The notes under the pieces are model-generated. The model was not told where the DNA came from. It did no database searches and saw nothing but the letters and a program-made list of their open reading frames with translations. A DNA stretch of 64,000 nt from Shinisaurus crocodilurus (taxonomy: Eukaryota > Chordata > Lepidosauria > Squamata > Shinisauridae). Location: NCBI GenBank assembly GCA_021292165.1, contig CM037878.1:11276857-11340856 (forward strand), in the 5' to 3' direction. The stretch's first letter is position 1. Each line of letters starts with the position of its first letter. Shown piece after piece: positions 62,106-64,000 of the stretch. A program made the translations under genes and the position numbers.

Positions 62106-63046
62106 TTTGCATATCTGCTTCAGAAACATGTAGAAATACACCAAGCAACATCCACTGCTCAGCACAGCCTTACCTTTATACTTCTCACATTAGAATGTTA
62201 AATGTGGGAGCGATTTGAGGCTCCCAATAAAATATGATCTCTCTACTGAGGAATATACATATATAAAATGTTGAAAATCCATGCGGATTTTGCAGGAAAG
62301 ACGCTCCAACAGGAAACCAGATTCCTGCCTGTTCTTGCTCAGACATACTTCCCAAGGATCCTACATGGACAGTTTTAAAATCTGACCTAACAGTTTTCAG
62401 GGGGGGTTGTGCACACATGTGTGTATTTATACATGTGCACGTGTGCGTGCACACACACATAACATTTCTATATCGCTTTCTATGCAAAAATGTCTAGGCA
62501 CTAGCAGTTTACAAAAGTTAAAACCGCAAAACAAAGCAATTCAGATGTAAAAACATAAAAGCAGCAGATAAAAGCATAATTACGGTCCATGGAGGAAAAC
62601 ATTACATCTGAATCAGTCCTTCAAACCATATTGCCCCGGTTCAGATGCAAAAATCTCAGTCTGATAGATTTTGGTTTCATATCTTGGTTTGTAATCAGGA
62701 TTAAATGGGAAAACCGTGGTTTAACATACCCCAGAAGTGTTCTATTATTGCGCAAGAGAGAAAGGAAGGGGAAGAGCAAAGAGGCAGTTCATTCTTGCTC
62801 TAACAAACAAAGGTTTATCAGACCAAAACTGTCACATCTGAATCATGTTATTGTGTGTCCAGGTATCTGAGGGTTAGCTGGATTGCAAGGATGCTGCTCT
62901 CAAGATTCGTAAAACACATGACTCCTTCTTCAAGTATACAAGGGGGTGGGGGTGTCAGGAATGGCGCCTTCAGCCATGTCAAAAAGAAAATACTGATAGC
63001 TACAATGGTTGGTTCTGCCTGACGGTAGCAGTAAGAGCATATAGAT

Positions 63047-63152
63047 CAGGGCTCTCCAACCTTGGGTCCCCAAATGTTTTTGGCCTACAACTCCCAGCAT
63101 GCTGGGAGTTGTAGGCCAAAAACATCTGGGGATCCAAGGTTGGAGAGCCCTG
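63047..63152. mobile_element. Palindromic hAT MITE, copy 7
   Basis: The 106-bp element has a perfect 8-bp duplication ATATAGAT (63039-63046 and 63153-63160). The ends are CAGGGCTCTCCAACCTTGGG. The centre is loopless (CTCCCAGCATGCTGGGAG). Confidence 0.92.
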
Positions 63153-63926
63153 ATATAGATACTCCATGAAAAACAACTGGCTACATAGTAGATAATGAAA
63201 AGCAGGGGCAGGGAGAAGACGGAATAACAGCACTGACCATACAGTGATTTCTCAAAACTTTTATCATCACGCAATCTACGCCACAGGTTTGTGTTATCAC
63301 TCATTTAGTCATTACTTGTACTGATTTTAATACAGATTTTAGCATATTCTAAATGCTGCCCCCAAACCAGGACATGAAAGTCTCACTCAAAAACAAGATA
63401 GATTAGTCCCTGGGCAGGACCCATCTTAAAAGAAGTTGCCACATAATCCATCTCCATTTGTGTTCCTATTTTACAGACAAGTACCTGAAATTGTGAGTCA
63501 TTCCCTTGTGAACAGTTAGCTAAAAATTAGGATTTACCCTGGAGACTCAGAGGTCAGACTAGTTACCTTTAAATAGGGCAGCATATATCACAAGAAAAGC
63601 ACACAAAAGAGGCAAATTTCTTTTACAAATTGGCACCATTTTCAAGTTACATGTAACTGTTCAAGCTGGCTTGAAAGATATCAAATTCTGATACACACAA
63701 ACATCCATCCTAAAACATATGCAAAAATTTGTACATAATGACTTCAGGTAAAAAGAGATGCCCAGTATCAAGGAGCATTTCAAACACACGTGACAACATT
63801 AGTCAGCAAGATTACAGACTCTGTTTAAAGAACTGCAAAAATTCTATTTAACTTGCTCTTGTTTAACAAGTAGCCATGTTCATCTGCTGCAGCGAAAACA
63901 ATAAAGAGTATTTTGATACCTTAAAG

Positions 63927-64000
63927 CAGTGTTCTCCAACTTTGAGTCCTCAGATGTTTTTGGCCTACAACTCCCAGCAGGGTATGCTGGGAGTTGTAGG
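63927..64000. mobile_element. Palindromic hAT MITE, copy 8 (cut by window end)
   Basis: CAGTGTTCTCCAACTTTGAG opens the left arm; the right arm begins at GCTGGGAGTTGTAGG and leaves the window. Confidence 0.85.

Overview
The window is vertebrate nuclear DNA, most likely from a squamate reptile. The evidence is one intron-rich vertebrate gene on the minus strand, many copies of a tRNA-derived SINE that looks like the Sauria SINE of lizards and snakes, and a mixture of CR1 and L2 LINEs, a DIRS retrotransposon and many short hAT-type DNA transposons. The species cannot be fixed from the sequence.

The only host gene I can support is ABCC5 (MRP5, an ABC-C exporter). Twenty-four consecutive coding exons lie between 41040 and 1257 on the minus strand. 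All have GT/AG junctions and compatible codon phases, and together give about 1,240 codons. They run from the N-terminal cytosolic region through transmembrane domain 1, nucleotide-binding domain 1, the linker and transmembrane domain 2 to the Walker A and Q-loop part of nucleotide-binding domain 2. The first coding exon (start codon) was not found above 41040 and the last 3' exons lie below position 1, so the gene is cut at both ends by the window or by a long first intron.

Layout. 1-10 kb: the 3'-most visible exons, with a Tc1/mariner-type MITE, a 783-bp hAT element built from GACTCG-like repeats, a GC-rich hAT element and a decayed DIRS element. 10-31 kb: the dense exon block, with SINEs, hairpin MITEs and a 5'-truncated LINE. 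31-35 kb: a repeat-poor intron interval. 35-39 kb: a 3.4-kb DNA transposon with long inverted ends and a broken transposase gene, inserted inside an older hAT element. 40-41 kb: the two most upstream exons seen. 41-64 kb: intron or 5' flank with L2 and CR1 fragments, SINEs and a LINE-in-LINE nest at 52-59.6 kb, where a young CR1 with near-intact ORFs has inserted into a second non-LTR retrotransposon.

The most striking structural signals are a family of almost perfect palindromic hAT MITEs with 8-bp target duplications and matched changes in both arms, the nested transposon with its transposase relic, and a trinucleotide microsatellite that forms the 5' splice site region of one ABCC5 intron.
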